Source of the DNA: Aliarcobacter sp.
GTDB lineage: Bacteria; Campylobacterota; Campylobacteria; Campylobacterales; Arcobacteraceae
DNA length: 64,000 nt
NCBI GenBank assembly: GCA_028690445.1
Contig: JAQVBE010000014.1
Location: 1-64,000 of the forward strand
Direction: 5' to 3'
Position 1 is the stretch's first letter, and each line of letters starts with the position of its first letter. The translations under genes and the position numbers were made by a program. Of this stretch, positions 39,819 through 47,946 are shown in pieces. Below the pieces are notes generated by a model, which saw nothing but the letters and a program-made list of their open reading frames with translations, did no database searches and was not told the origin of the DNA.

Positions 39819-41606
39819 ATGATAGAACAAGAAAAAAAACTTTTTGAACAAGCAGTTGAATTTTTTAATAAAAAAGATTACGACAAATCAAAAACTTTAT
39901 ATGAAGAAATCTTAAAAATAAATCCAAAGTCTTCTAATATTTATGGAAATTTAGGTGTTATCTATAAAATAAAAGGTGATATCAATACAGCTATAAAATA
40001 TTATGTTACAGCAATCAATTTAAATCCTAAAAATATTCTTGTATATAATAATTTAGGTAATGCTTTTAAAGAAATAAAAAATTATAAAATGGCTATAAGA
40101 GTATATACAGATGCTTTAAAAATAAATCCAAAAGATTTTAATATGTTTAATAATCTAGGTATAGTTTTTGAATTAATTGGTGATAGTAATAGAGCAATTG
40201 AAGCATATAAACAAGCTGTTAAAATAAATCCAAAATATGCAAAAGCTATAAATAATATAGGTGTTGTGTTATATAAACAAAAAAGATATAAAGAATCAGC
40301 TCAGATTTTTGAAATAGCATTACAATCAGACTCGGATTATAATGAAGTTTATAGTAATAAAGGTGCTGCTTATAACAAAGCAAAAGATTATGATAAAGCA
40401 ATAGAATCTTTAGAAATGGCAATTCTTAAAATGCCAAATCATGGTGGTGCATATACAAATTTAGGAAATGTATATAATAAACTACACGATTATAAAACAG
40501 CAGCAAAAATGCATGAGAAATCTATAGAATTAGAACCAAATGGTTCAAATGCATATAGTAATGTAGGTACTTCATATAAATATTTAGGATTATTTGATAA
40601 AGCTATTACTTCTTATAAAAAAGCAATTGAATTAGACCCAAATTTTGTAAATGCACATTTTGACTTAGCAACTATGTATTTAGCTTCTGAAGATTTTAAA
40701 AATGGTTGGAAAGAGTATGAGTGGAGATTTAAAAAAGAAGAGATGATCCCTCATATTATAAAAAATAAAGATATTTTTTATAAGCCATTGTTTACAGGAA
40801 TCGAAGATATAAAAGGTAAAACTTTATTACTTCATTCAGAACAAGGTTATGGAGATAGTATTCAATTTATAAGATTTGCCCCACAATTAAAAGAGAAATT
40901 TCAATGTAAAATAGCTGTAAAATGTAGAGAAGGCTTAAAAGAATTATTTAAAACAATTGATGAAATTGATATAATAGTTGATAGAAGTGAAGAAACACCA
41001 GCATTTGATTATCAATTATCAATTATGAGTATGCCATTTATTTTAGATATGAAAAGTACAGATGAATTACCAAAAAAAATGCCATATTTAAAAGCTATTC
41101 CTGATAAAGATTTAGAAATCAAAAAAGAAAAAGACAAAATTAATATTGGTATTTGTTGGAGTGCTTCACTAACAGGAGAAAGCTATGAAGGAAAAGTATT
41201 TGATTTAAAATTCTTTGAACCTTTAATGAATAATCCAAAAATTAATCTTTACTCTTTACAAGTTGGTGATGGAAGTGAAGATATTAAAAGACTTGGATTT
41301 GAAGATAAAATTATTGATTTAACACACAAATTGACAGATTTTTCAAAAACTGCTTCATTGATTAATGAACTAGATTTAGTTATTTCATCTGATACAGCAG
41401 TTGCTCATTTAACAGGTGCTTTAAATAAACCAGTTTGGATTCCTTTACAAAAAATCCCAGATTGGAGATGGACAAATAAAGGTGAAACTACAAAATGGTA
41501 TCCAAGCGCAAAGCTGTTTAGACAAAAAACAGCAAAAGTTTGGGAAAGTGTATTTCAATCTATAAATGGAAAACTTTCAAAACAATATAAAATTAAAATA
41601 AATTAA
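39819..41606 (+). CDS. TPR protein with C-terminal GT9-like glycosyltransferase domain
   Basis: A 595-residue cytoplasmic protein. Residues 1 to about 310 are around nine TPR units (for example IYGNLGVIYKIKGDINTAIKYY and NAYSNVGTSYKYLGLFDKAI). The C-terminal half has a glycosyltransferase fold of the ADP-heptose transferase/GT9 or TPR-linked type: LLLHSEQGYGDSIQFIRFAPQL, NIGICWSASLTGES, and the nucleotide-sugar-site motif SSDTAVAHLTGALNKPVWIPL. TPR-GT fusions commonly glycosylate proteins, the TPR binding the acceptor. Immediately downstream are the adhesin exporter genes, and 12.8 kb downstream are four ADP-heptose genes, so the adhesin is an attractive acceptor. That role is inference. Confidence 0.8.
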   Translation: MIEQEKKLFEQAVEFFNKKDYDKSKTLYEEILKINPKSSNIYGNLGVIYKIKGDINTAIKYYVTAINLNPKNILVYNNLGNAFKEIKNYKMAIRVYTDALKINPKDFNMFNNLGIVFELIGDSNRAIEAYKQAVKINPKYAKAINNIGVVLYKQKRYKESAQIFEIALQSDSDYNEVYSNKGAAYNKAKDYDKAIESLEMAILKMPNHGGAYTNLGNVYNKLHDYKTAAKMHEKSIELEPNGSNAYSNVGTSYKYLGLFDKAITSYKKAIELDPNFVNAHFDLATMYLASEDFKNGWKEYEWRFKKEEMIPHIIKNKDIFYKPLFTGIEDIKGKTLLLHSEQGYGDSIQFIRFAPQLKEKFQCKIAVKCREGLKELFKTIDEIDIIVDRSEETPAFDYQLSIMSMPFILDMKSTDELPKKMPYLKAIPDKDLEIKKEKDKINIGICWSASLTGESYEGKVFDLKFFEPLMNNPKINLYSLQVGDGSEDIKRLGFEDKIIDLTHKLTDFSKTASLINELDLVISSDTAVAHLTGALNKPVWIPLQKIPDWRWTNKGETTKWYPSAKLFRQKTAKVWESVFQSINGKLSKQYKIKIN

Positions 41607-41617
41607 TAGGTAACTTT

Positions 41618-43753
41618 TTGCAAATTCAAGAAAATAGTACTACATCTCAAGAAGAATCAATATTTGAAGATACAGCTTTAAATAGAGAAGAATATCCTTT
41701 ATTATTTACATTGAAGTATATTTTAGATTTCTATTTTGGAGAAATATCTTTAAATACAATTATAAGTTTTAGTGCTAAATCAAATAAAGGTTTTACACAA
41801 GAACTAGCTGTGGATGTGGTAAAAGAAGTTGGTTTTACAGCGGTTTGTAAAGATATGAAAGCTTCAGATATTCCAAATCACTTTTTACCATGTATTGTTT
41901 TTGATAAAAATGAAAAACCATATGTTTTAAAAAGAAAAGGTAAAGAGTGTTTTCTACACGATCCAATTACTAATAGTGAAATAAAAAAAGACAGTAGTTA
42001 TTTAAAAAACTTTACAAAGGCTATTTTAGTATTTAGAGACCCTAAAAAAGAAAAAATACTTAATCAAAATAAAGGTAAAGAGTGGTTTTGGAATCCTGTA
42101 AAGAAATTTTGGAGAGCATATATAGAAATAGGATTTTTAACTTTTTTTATAAATATTTTTGCTCTTGCAGTTCCTTTATTTTCGATGAGTGTATATGATA
42201 GAGTTGTTCCAAATAATGCAACTGAAACGCTATTTGTACTTGCTAGTGGAGTAATAATTATTCTTTTATTTGATGTGTTTTTCAAAAGTGTTAGAAATCA
42301 TATTATTGAAAAAGTGGGAAAAGAATTAGGACTTCATTTAGAAGAAGAACTTTTAAAAAGAGTTTTAAGTATTCAATCTCAATATGATAGTATGCTTGTT
42401 GGAACGAAGGCAAATTTATTTAGAGAGTTAGCTTTAATCAAAGATTTTTTTGCTACAAAATCTATTGTACAAGTAATAGATTTTCCTTTTTTCTTTATAG
42501 CAGTTGCAGTTATATTTGTAATTTCACCAATGATTGCTTTAGTTCCTATTTTGGTTGCAATTTTAGTACTGGCTTTTAATTTTGCAATGCAAGTTCCGAT
42601 TTCAAATTTAAGTAAAAAGAACATAGAAAATGTTCAAGCAAAACACTCTTATTTAGTTGAGACTATTCAAGGAAGTGAAATAATAAAACTTTCAAATGCA
42701 CGAGCAACAAAACTTTTTAATTGGAGAAATATCATCGCTGTAACAGATTCAGTTTCCCATAAAATACAATCTTTAAATGTATTTTCAATGAATTTATCTC
42801 AAACAGTAATTCAATTTGTTACGCTTTTAGTTATTATAGTTGGAGTGTTTGAAATAAATAGCAAAACTTTATCAGTTGGTGGATTAATAGCAGTTACAAT
42901 TCTTGCAAGTCGTGCAATGGTTCCTGTAATTCAAGCTTCAATGATGGCAATTAAATTAAAAGAGATTAGAGAATCATTGGATAATATAAATGAATTCTGG
43001 CATTTACCATTAGAAAATGATAAAAATATTGAAATTGGTTTAGGTGAAATAAAAGGAAATATTGAATTTAAAAATGTTGATTTTTATTATAAAAATAGTA
43101 AATATGCATCTTTGGAAAATTGTAATATAAAAATAAAAGAGGGCGAAAAAGTAGGAATTATCGGACAAACAGGTGCTGGAAAAAGTACTTTTTTACGAAT
43201 ATTAACAGGTCTTGATAGCCCAACAAAAGGATCAGTTTATTTAGATGGACATGAAATATCTACAATACATCCTGTTGAAATAAGACAAAATATAGGTGTA
43301 ATGCCTCAAGAACCATTTTTATTTTCTGGTACATTAAAAGAAAATATCGAATTATCAAGCCCAATCAGTAAAGAAAAAATGATGCAATTAATAAAAATTA
43401 CTGGCTTAGAAGATTTAGTAAAAAAATCAGGACAAGGTGATGGTTTACAAGTTGGTGAACGAGGTTGTAATTTATCGGTTGGGCAAAGACATTTAGTTGC
43501 ACTTGCAAGGGCATTATTAAATAATCCTCCTATTTTGATTTTAGATGAACCAACAACAGGGCTTGATGTAGGTCTTGAAAAATCTTTAATAACACATATG
43601 AAACAAGTATTAGATAATAAAACTTTAATAGTAATTACACATAGATTTGCAGCATTAGATTTAGTAGATAGAGTAATCGTTCTAAATCAAGGTAAAATTG
43701 TTGCAGATGGTCCAAAAAATGCAGTTCTAGCAGCATTACAAGAGAAAAAGTAA
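41618..43753 (+). CDS. Type I secretion ABC transporter with degenerate C39-like domain (LapB-like)
   Basis: A 711-residue inner-membrane exporter that should energise release of the RTX adhesin. An N-terminal C39-peptidase-like domain (about 20-140) lacks the catalytic Cys, as in HlyB- and LapB-type transporters that bind rather than cut the substrate. About six membrane helices follow (about 165-420). The ATPase has Walker A GQTGAGKST, signature LSVGQRHLVALARALL, Walker B PILILDEPTTGLD and the switch His in VITHRF. The start is TTG at 41618, 11 bases after the previous stop, with a weak AATAGG site. It ends one base before the HlyD-type gene. Confidence 0.93.
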   Translation: MQIQENSTTSQEESIFEDTALNREEYPLLFTLKYILDFYFGEISLNTIISFSAKSNKGFTQELAVDVVKEVGFTAVCKDMKASDIPNHFLPCIVFDKNEKPYVLKRKGKECFLHDPITNSEIKKDSSYLKNFTKAILVFRDPKKEKILNQNKGKEWFWNPVKKFWRAYIEIGFLTFFINIFALAVPLFSMSVYDRVVPNNATETLFVLASGVIIILLFDVFFKSVRNHIIEKVGKELGLHLEEELLKRVLSIQSQYDSMLVGTKANLFRELALIKDFFATKSIVQVIDFPFFFIAVAVIFVISPMIALVPILVAILVLAFNFAMQVPISNLSKKNIENVQAKHSYLVETIQGSEIIKLSNARATKLFNWRNIIAVTDSVSHKIQSLNVFSMNLSQTVIQFVTLLVIIVGVFEINSKTLSVGGLIAVTILASRAMVPVIQASMMAIKLKEIRESLDNINEFWHLPLENDKNIEIGLGEIKGNIEFKNVDFYYKNSKYASLENCNIKIKEGEKVGIIGQTGAGKSTFLRILTGLDSPTKGSVYLDGHEISTIHPVEIRQNIGVMPQEPFLFSGTLKENIELSSPISKEKMMQLIKITGLEDLVKKSGQGDGLQVGERGCNLSVGQRHLVALARALLNNPPILILDEPTTGLDVGLEKSLITHMKQVLDNKTLIVITHRFAALDLVDRVIVLNQGKIVADGPKNAVLAALQEKK

Positions 43754-43754
43754 T

Positions 43755-45029
43755 ATGAATAATAGATTATTTGAAGAAAAAAATTGGAATTATTACACTA
43801 CAGTAGTTCCAATTATGATATTTTTTACGATTTTTTTATCTTGGGCTAGTTTTAGTGAAGTAGATGAAGCAATAAAAGGAACAGGAAGAGTAGTTCCTTC
43901 TGGTCAAACAAAAGTTATACAAAATCTTGAGGGTGGAATTATTTCTGCAATTTTAGTAGAAGAAGGTAAAACAGTAAAAAAAGGAGATATTATATATAAC
44001 CTTTCTAATGCTTTTTTTAGTTCAGAATTTATTACAAAAGAGATTGATTTATTAAGCCTTCAAGCAGTTTTAGTAAGATTAGAAGCGTTAATTGATAATA
44101 AAACAACAATTGAATTTCCTGATGAATTAAAGAAAAAAATTCCTGATATAATTGAAAATGAAACTAGAATATTTTATGAAGATTTAGAAAATAATCAAAG
44201 AAAAGTAGATATAGCAAAAGACCAATACAATCAAAAAGATTATAAATTAAGAGAAACAAAAATTAGGTTTAATAATCTTAGTATAGAGTTAAATTTAGCT
44301 ATGGAAAATATGAAAATATTAGATGAATTATTAAATAAAAAAGTAGCTTCTAAAAAAGAGTATATATTAGAGTTATCGAAAAAACAAAATATTGTAACTC
44401 AAATTGATGAAACAAGAAATAGTATTCCAATATTACAAGAAGAAATTGAAGAATCAAAAAAGAAAATTGCTTCAGTTGAGTCAGAAAATAGAAGTAAACA
44501 ATTAAGTAAATATTCAGAGATTAAAACAGAAATTAATAAAGCAATAGAAAAGAATAAAGCTAATGTTGATAGAGAACAAAGAAAATCAGTAATTTCACCT
44601 GTAAATGGGATTATTAATAAACTTTATTTTTATACAGAAGGTGGAATTGTTAAACCAGGGGATAAAATGGCTGAAATTACTCCACTAGAAGATTCTTTAA
44701 CAATTGAAGCGAAAATAAAGAGTTCAGATAGAGCATTTATTTGGGAAGGTCAAGATGTATCTGTTGAGATTACAGCTTATGATTTTTCTAAATATGGTTT
44801 ATTAAATGGAAAATTAACCTCTATTTCTCCTGATAGTTTTGAGGATAAAAATGGTTCAATTTTTTATATAGCAAAAATAAAAGCAGATGTAAATCAATTT
44901 GCACCTGACCTTCCAATTTTACCAGGAATGGTTGCAAATGTTAATATTTTAACAGGAAAAAAGACAGTACTTAGATATATTATAAAGCCTCTTAAAAACA
45001 TTAGTAAAAATGCTTTAAGTGAACAATAA
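43755..45029 (+). CDS. Type I secretion periplasmic adaptor, HlyD/LapC family
   Basis: A 424-residue membrane-fusion protein. One N-terminal membrane helix (about 17-32) is followed by the biotinyl-lipoyl-like half motif VIQNLEGGIISAILVEEGKTVKKGD, a long coiled coil (about 95-265, Lys/Glu-rich), the second half motif SPVNGIINKLYFYTEGGIVKPGDKM, and a beta-barrel ending VNILTGKKTVLRYIIKPL. This matches HlyD-type adaptors linking the ABC transporter to a TolC channel. It begins one base after the ABC gene stop. The TolC partner lies four genes downstream. Confidence 0.94.
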   Translation: MNNRLFEEKNWNYYTTVVPIMIFFTIFLSWASFSEVDEAIKGTGRVVPSGQTKVIQNLEGGIISAILVEEGKTVKKGDIIYNLSNAFFSSEFITKEIDLLSLQAVLVRLEALIDNKTTIEFPDELKKKIPDIIENETRIFYEDLENNQRKVDIAKDQYNQKDYKLRETKIRFNNLSIELNLAMENMKILDELLNKKVASKKEYILELSKKQNIVTQIDETRNSIPILQEEIEESKKKIASVESENRSKQLSKYSEIKTEINKAIEKNKANVDREQRKSVISPVNGIINKLYFYTEGGIVKPGDKMAEITPLEDSLTIEAKIKSSDRAFIWEGQDVSVEITAYDFSKYGLLNGKLTSISPDSFEDKNGSIFYIAKIKADVNQFAPDLPILPGMVANVNILTGKKTVLRYIIKPLKNISKNALSEQ

Positions 45030-45039
45030 TTCAGAATCG

Positions 45040-45089
45040 TTATTAAATAAAATTATTTAATAATAAAATAAGAGAAAATAAAATATAAT
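45040..45089 (+). promoter_or_regulatory. Perfect 24-bp palindrome followed by a -10 box
   Basis: TTATTAAATAA (45040-45050), AA, TTATTTAATAA (45053-45063) is a perfect 11-bp inverted repeat. TATAAT follows at 45084-45089, 27 bases before the GTG of the next gene. This 87-base gap is the largest inside the train from 39819 to 57929, and it may hold an internal promoter with an operator overlapping the -35 position. A/T-only palindromes also arise by chance in such DNA. Confidence 0.4.
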
Positions 45090-45116
45090 GAAAGTTATTA
45101 CTACAAAAGGATTGAT

Positions 45117-46067
45117 GTGTTTAGTTTTATAAAAGCTATCCAAAATTTACTTGGCGAATTAAAAAAGAAAAAAGGATTGTGGTTTACAATCTTAAGTGTT
45201 TTGTCTATGTTTGGGATTTCTCTTTCTATGTATTTACTCACAACAATGACAGCTAAAATCGCAGAAGAAGTTTATGCAAATATGTCGGTAACTTATAAAA
45301 GTAACTTAGAGTATAAATTTGAGGATAAACAAAAAGAGTTTAGAAAAATTGTTTTAGGATTAAAAACAAATGATAATTTTAAAAATAATTTGAATAATAA
45401 ACAAGTTATAGATTCAATTATTGATGTTTATAATAAAAATCTAATAGAATCAGGTTTTAATACTATTTCTATGTCTTTTTATCCAATTGTTTATCAAACA
45501 AGTCAATATCGTACTATTATAAATAGTGTAATAAATAGAAAAATTACATCGTTTGGTATTGAAGTTTTACCAGATGGACCAAATATCGTTTATATTGAAC
45601 CTATTATATCAGGTGAAAATGTAGTAGGTGTTGTCGAAATAAAAGAGAGTTTAGTATCTTTAAAAAAAGATTTTGAAAGAAATAAACAAAGTATATTTCT
45701 AGCATTAATACAAGAAAAAATGATGTCTCATTTAGCAATTGATGCAAAAAATGGTAGGTATCGTCCTATCGTAGATGATTTAAGAGTAGAAGAGCAAAAA
45801 TATGATGGTGCCTTTTTTACAAATGTTATGGAAGAAGGTTTAACCGGTTTCAAAGAGCTAAAAGATAAAGGGTATGTTGTTAATAAAGAATATTTTAAAA
45901 CATATAAAGAAATGGTAGATGTAAATGGTGTTACTGTTGGATATTTATTAGTTGGAGAAAGAGTTAAAGGTAATGATGGTTTTGTAAGTATTGTTGATAA
46001 TATGACTAAATCTGTTACGATGATAGCATTAGGTTTAGTAATATCAATATTATTATTTATGTTTTAA
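45117..46067 (+). CDS. Two-helix membrane protein with periplasmic Cache-like domain, no output domain
   Basis: I do not recognise a named family. The 316-residue protein has a membrane helix at about 21-43 (LWFTILSVLSMFGISLSMYLL) and a second at the very C-terminus (about 298-316). The periplasmic domain of about 250 residues looks like a double-Cache or chemoreceptor-type sensor (IEVLPDGPNIVYIEPIISGENVVGVVEIKESL). Unlike a receptor it stops directly after the second helix, so any signal must pass through a partner. The start is GTG at 45117 with AAAAGGA 6 bases upstream. The next gene, 9 bases on, is the MotA/TolQ-like channel, making a membrane complex plausible. Confidence 0.7.
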   Translation: MFSFIKAIQNLLGELKKKKGLWFTILSVLSMFGISLSMYLLTTMTAKIAEEVYANMSVTYKSNLEYKFEDKQKEFRKIVLGLKTNDNFKNNLNNKQVIDSIIDVYNKNLIESGFNTISMSFYPIVYQTSQYRTIINSVINRKITSFGIEVLPDGPNIVYIEPIISGENVVGVVEIKESLVSLKKDFERNKQSIFLALIQEKMMSHLAIDAKNGRYRPIVDDLRVEEQKYDGAFFTNVMEEGLTGFKELKDKGYVVNKEYFKTYKEMVDVNGVTVGYLLVGERVKGNDGFVSIVDNMTKSVTMIALGLVISILLFMF

Positions 46068-46076
46068 AGGGCAATA

Positions 46077-47207
46077 ATGAGAAGAGTTAAAATATTAAAA
46101 ATCTTTTTTATTGTATTATTATTTATAACATTTATTTTATATGCAAATTTTTCTTTAATAAAAACATTTTTTCTTGCAACATTAACATTTAATATTCCTA
46201 TTATTACTGTTTTTTCACTTGCATTATTAGTAATTTATCAATCAGCAATAAAATTAACAATGTTAGCAGGTACTTTTGGAATATTGGCATATAAACAAGG
46301 CAAAAGTTTGGAATTCTATTTAGAAGGAATTAGTAAAATTATGCCTGCAAGTATTGCTCATATGTTCCAAAGAAGAGCAAAAAAAGGAGTAATCCATTTT
46401 TCTGAACAAGAAGCAAAAGATGTAACTGAATGGTTAGAAAATCAGTTTTTTAAAGAAAAAGGATACACAGCTTTTTTTGTGGGAACTTCTCTTACTCTTG
46501 GATTACTTGGAACTTTTGCTGGATTATTAGTTTCAATTGATCAAATGGGAAAAATTATTTTGTCTTTTGGTGGAGACAATATAGATATGGGCGAGATAAT
46601 GACAGGTTTCTCTGGTCCTTTAGGTGGTATGGCGATTGGATTTGCTTCTTCTTTATTTGGTGTTGCTTCTGCAATTATATTGAATCTTATGCAATATATT
46701 TTAACAAAAAGCCAAGCAGCTTTTTTAGAAGATGTACAAGATTGGATAAAAGGAAGAATAGTTGAAACTCAAGCAATAGACACTATTGAAGAAAATGGTG
46801 ATATTAAAGGCTTTAATAAAAGTGGTGTAAATAATATGCAAGCTGCTGGATTTATAGATATTTTTGTGGATACGATAGGTGATTTTACAGAAAGAATGGA
46901 ACATTCTAATCAGCTATCACAAGATATGTTCTTAAAAATTGCTAATAAATTAGAAGAAACTGTAATCAAAGCAGATAATGAGTCAATTTTATTAAAGAAC
47001 TTAATTGAAGTAATGAAAGAATCTAATGTTAATCAATATTCTAGTTCAAAACTTATTGAAGAATCTTTGCAAGAAATTTCGACAGTAATTTTATCAGAGC
47101 ATAAAACAATAAAGAAAAGTTTACTAATACAAGAAGAAAATAATAAATTACTTATTCAGTTAGTTAAAAGTTTAGAAAAAGAAAATAATTTAGAAAGTAA
47201 GAGATAA
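46077..47207 (+). CDS. MotA/TolQ/ExbB-type proton channel protein
   Basis: A 376-residue inner-membrane protein. Two N-terminal helices (about 7-26 and 36-57), a cytoplasmic stretch, then the paired conserved helices FVGTSLTLGLLGTFAGLLVSI (about 137-157) and GPLGGMAIGFASSLFGVASA (about 179-198) match the MotA/TolQ/ExbB channel family. The C-terminal 165 residues are cytoplasmic and helical. Such proteins form a pentamer around a MotB/TolR dimer and convert ion flow into mechanical work. The downstream gene encodes a matching partner. Flagellar and Tol genes are absent, so this pair belongs to the adhesin locus. What it moves is unknown. Confidence 0.82.
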   Translation: MRRVKILKIFFIVLLFITFILYANFSLIKTFFLATLTFNIPIITVFSLALLVIYQSAIKLTMLAGTFGILAYKQGKSLEFYLEGISKIMPASIAHMFQRRAKKGVIHFSEQEAKDVTEWLENQFFKEKGYTAFFVGTSLTLGLLGTFAGLLVSIDQMGKIILSFGGDNIDMGEIMTGFSGPLGGMAIGFASSLFGVASAIILNLMQYILTKSQAAFLEDVQDWIKGRIVETQAIDTIEENGDIKGFNKSGVNNMQAAGFIDIFVDTIGDFTERMEHSNQLSQDMFLKIANKLEETVIKADNESILLKNLIEVMKESNVNQYSSSKLIEESLQEISTVILSEHKTIKKSLLIQEENNKLLIQLVKSLEKENNLESKR

Positions 47208-47210
47208 TGT

Positions 47211-47939
47211 ATGTCTTGTAAGTTTGAAGAAGAATTTAATCCTTGGCCGTCATTTGTCGATATTTTTTCTTCAGTTATTTTAGTATTGCTATTATTTTTA
47301 TTAGTTGTTCTTGCGAATTTGGGATACTATGCACAATTTAAGTATAAAGTATCGTTTACAGGTTCAGTTTCTTCTAGTGAATTAATTTCAAGTACAACTA
47401 ATCCACCTGCTGTAAGTACAACTAATCCAAATTCAGACCTTAACATACAAATTATTAAAGAACAAAAACAGATGATTTTAGCTCTTCAAAATCAAATAGC
47501 ATCACAAGAAACTGCAATAAAATCTGCAAAGGGAACAGATGAAATAGAGTCTTCAGGTATAAATGTTGCAGATAAAAAAGAAGATTCAACGCAGATACAA
47601 AAAATCCTTGCAACTGATGAATATTTAATAGTAACATATAAAGCAGATGAGTTTTTTGTTGATGATGTAGTTTCTAAACAAATAAAAGATTTCTTAAATA
47701 AAGCAAAAAATAAATATCCTAAACATCAAGTTAATATTTATTCATCTGATATAAAAGAGCAATTAAGTGCAACTATTTCTAAGCAAATTTCATTAGCAAG
47801 AACAATGAGTGTTAGAAATTTAATAAAAAAGTTTGGATATGAAAAGAAAGATATCAAAATTGATTTAGCAAGTAACCCTGAGGTAAAAGAACCTGTAGAT
47901 GCCAAAAATGGTTATCTAGTAATTAAAATAGTAAAGTAG
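47211..47939 (+). CDS. MotB/TolR/OmpA-like partner of the proton channel
   Basis: A 242-residue protein. The N-terminus PWPSFVDIFSSVILVLLLFLLVVLA places an Asp (residue 17) at the head of a single membrane helix, as the proton-carrying Asp of MotB and TolR. A Thr/Ser/Pro- and Gln-rich linker (about 45-120) leads to a C-terminal domain (about 140-242, ILATDEYLIVTYKADEFFVDD, SLARTMSVRNLIKKFGY) shaped like an OmpA domain, although the usual peptidoglycan-binding Asp/Arg pattern is not obvious. It starts 3 bases after the channel gene and precedes the TolC gene by 7, so channel, stator and secretion pore are co-expressed. Confidence 0.78.
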   Translation: MSCKFEEEFNPWPSFVDIFSSVILVLLLFLLVVLANLGYYAQFKYKVSFTGSVSSSELISSTTNPPAVSTTNPNSDLNIQIIKEQKQMILALQNQIASQETAIKSAKGTDEIESSGINVADKKEDSTQIQKILATDEYLIVTYKADEFFVDDVVSKQIKDFLNKAKNKYPKHQVNIYSSDIKEQLSATISKQISLARTMSVRNLIKKFGYEKKDIKIDLASNPEVKEPVDAKNGYLVIKIVK

Positions 47940-47946
47940 AAAATAA

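Noticed and set aside
45088..45132. 14-codon leader peptide before the Cache-like gene
   Set aside because: The ATG overlaps the TATAAT box, there is no ribosome site, and nothing suggests attenuation.
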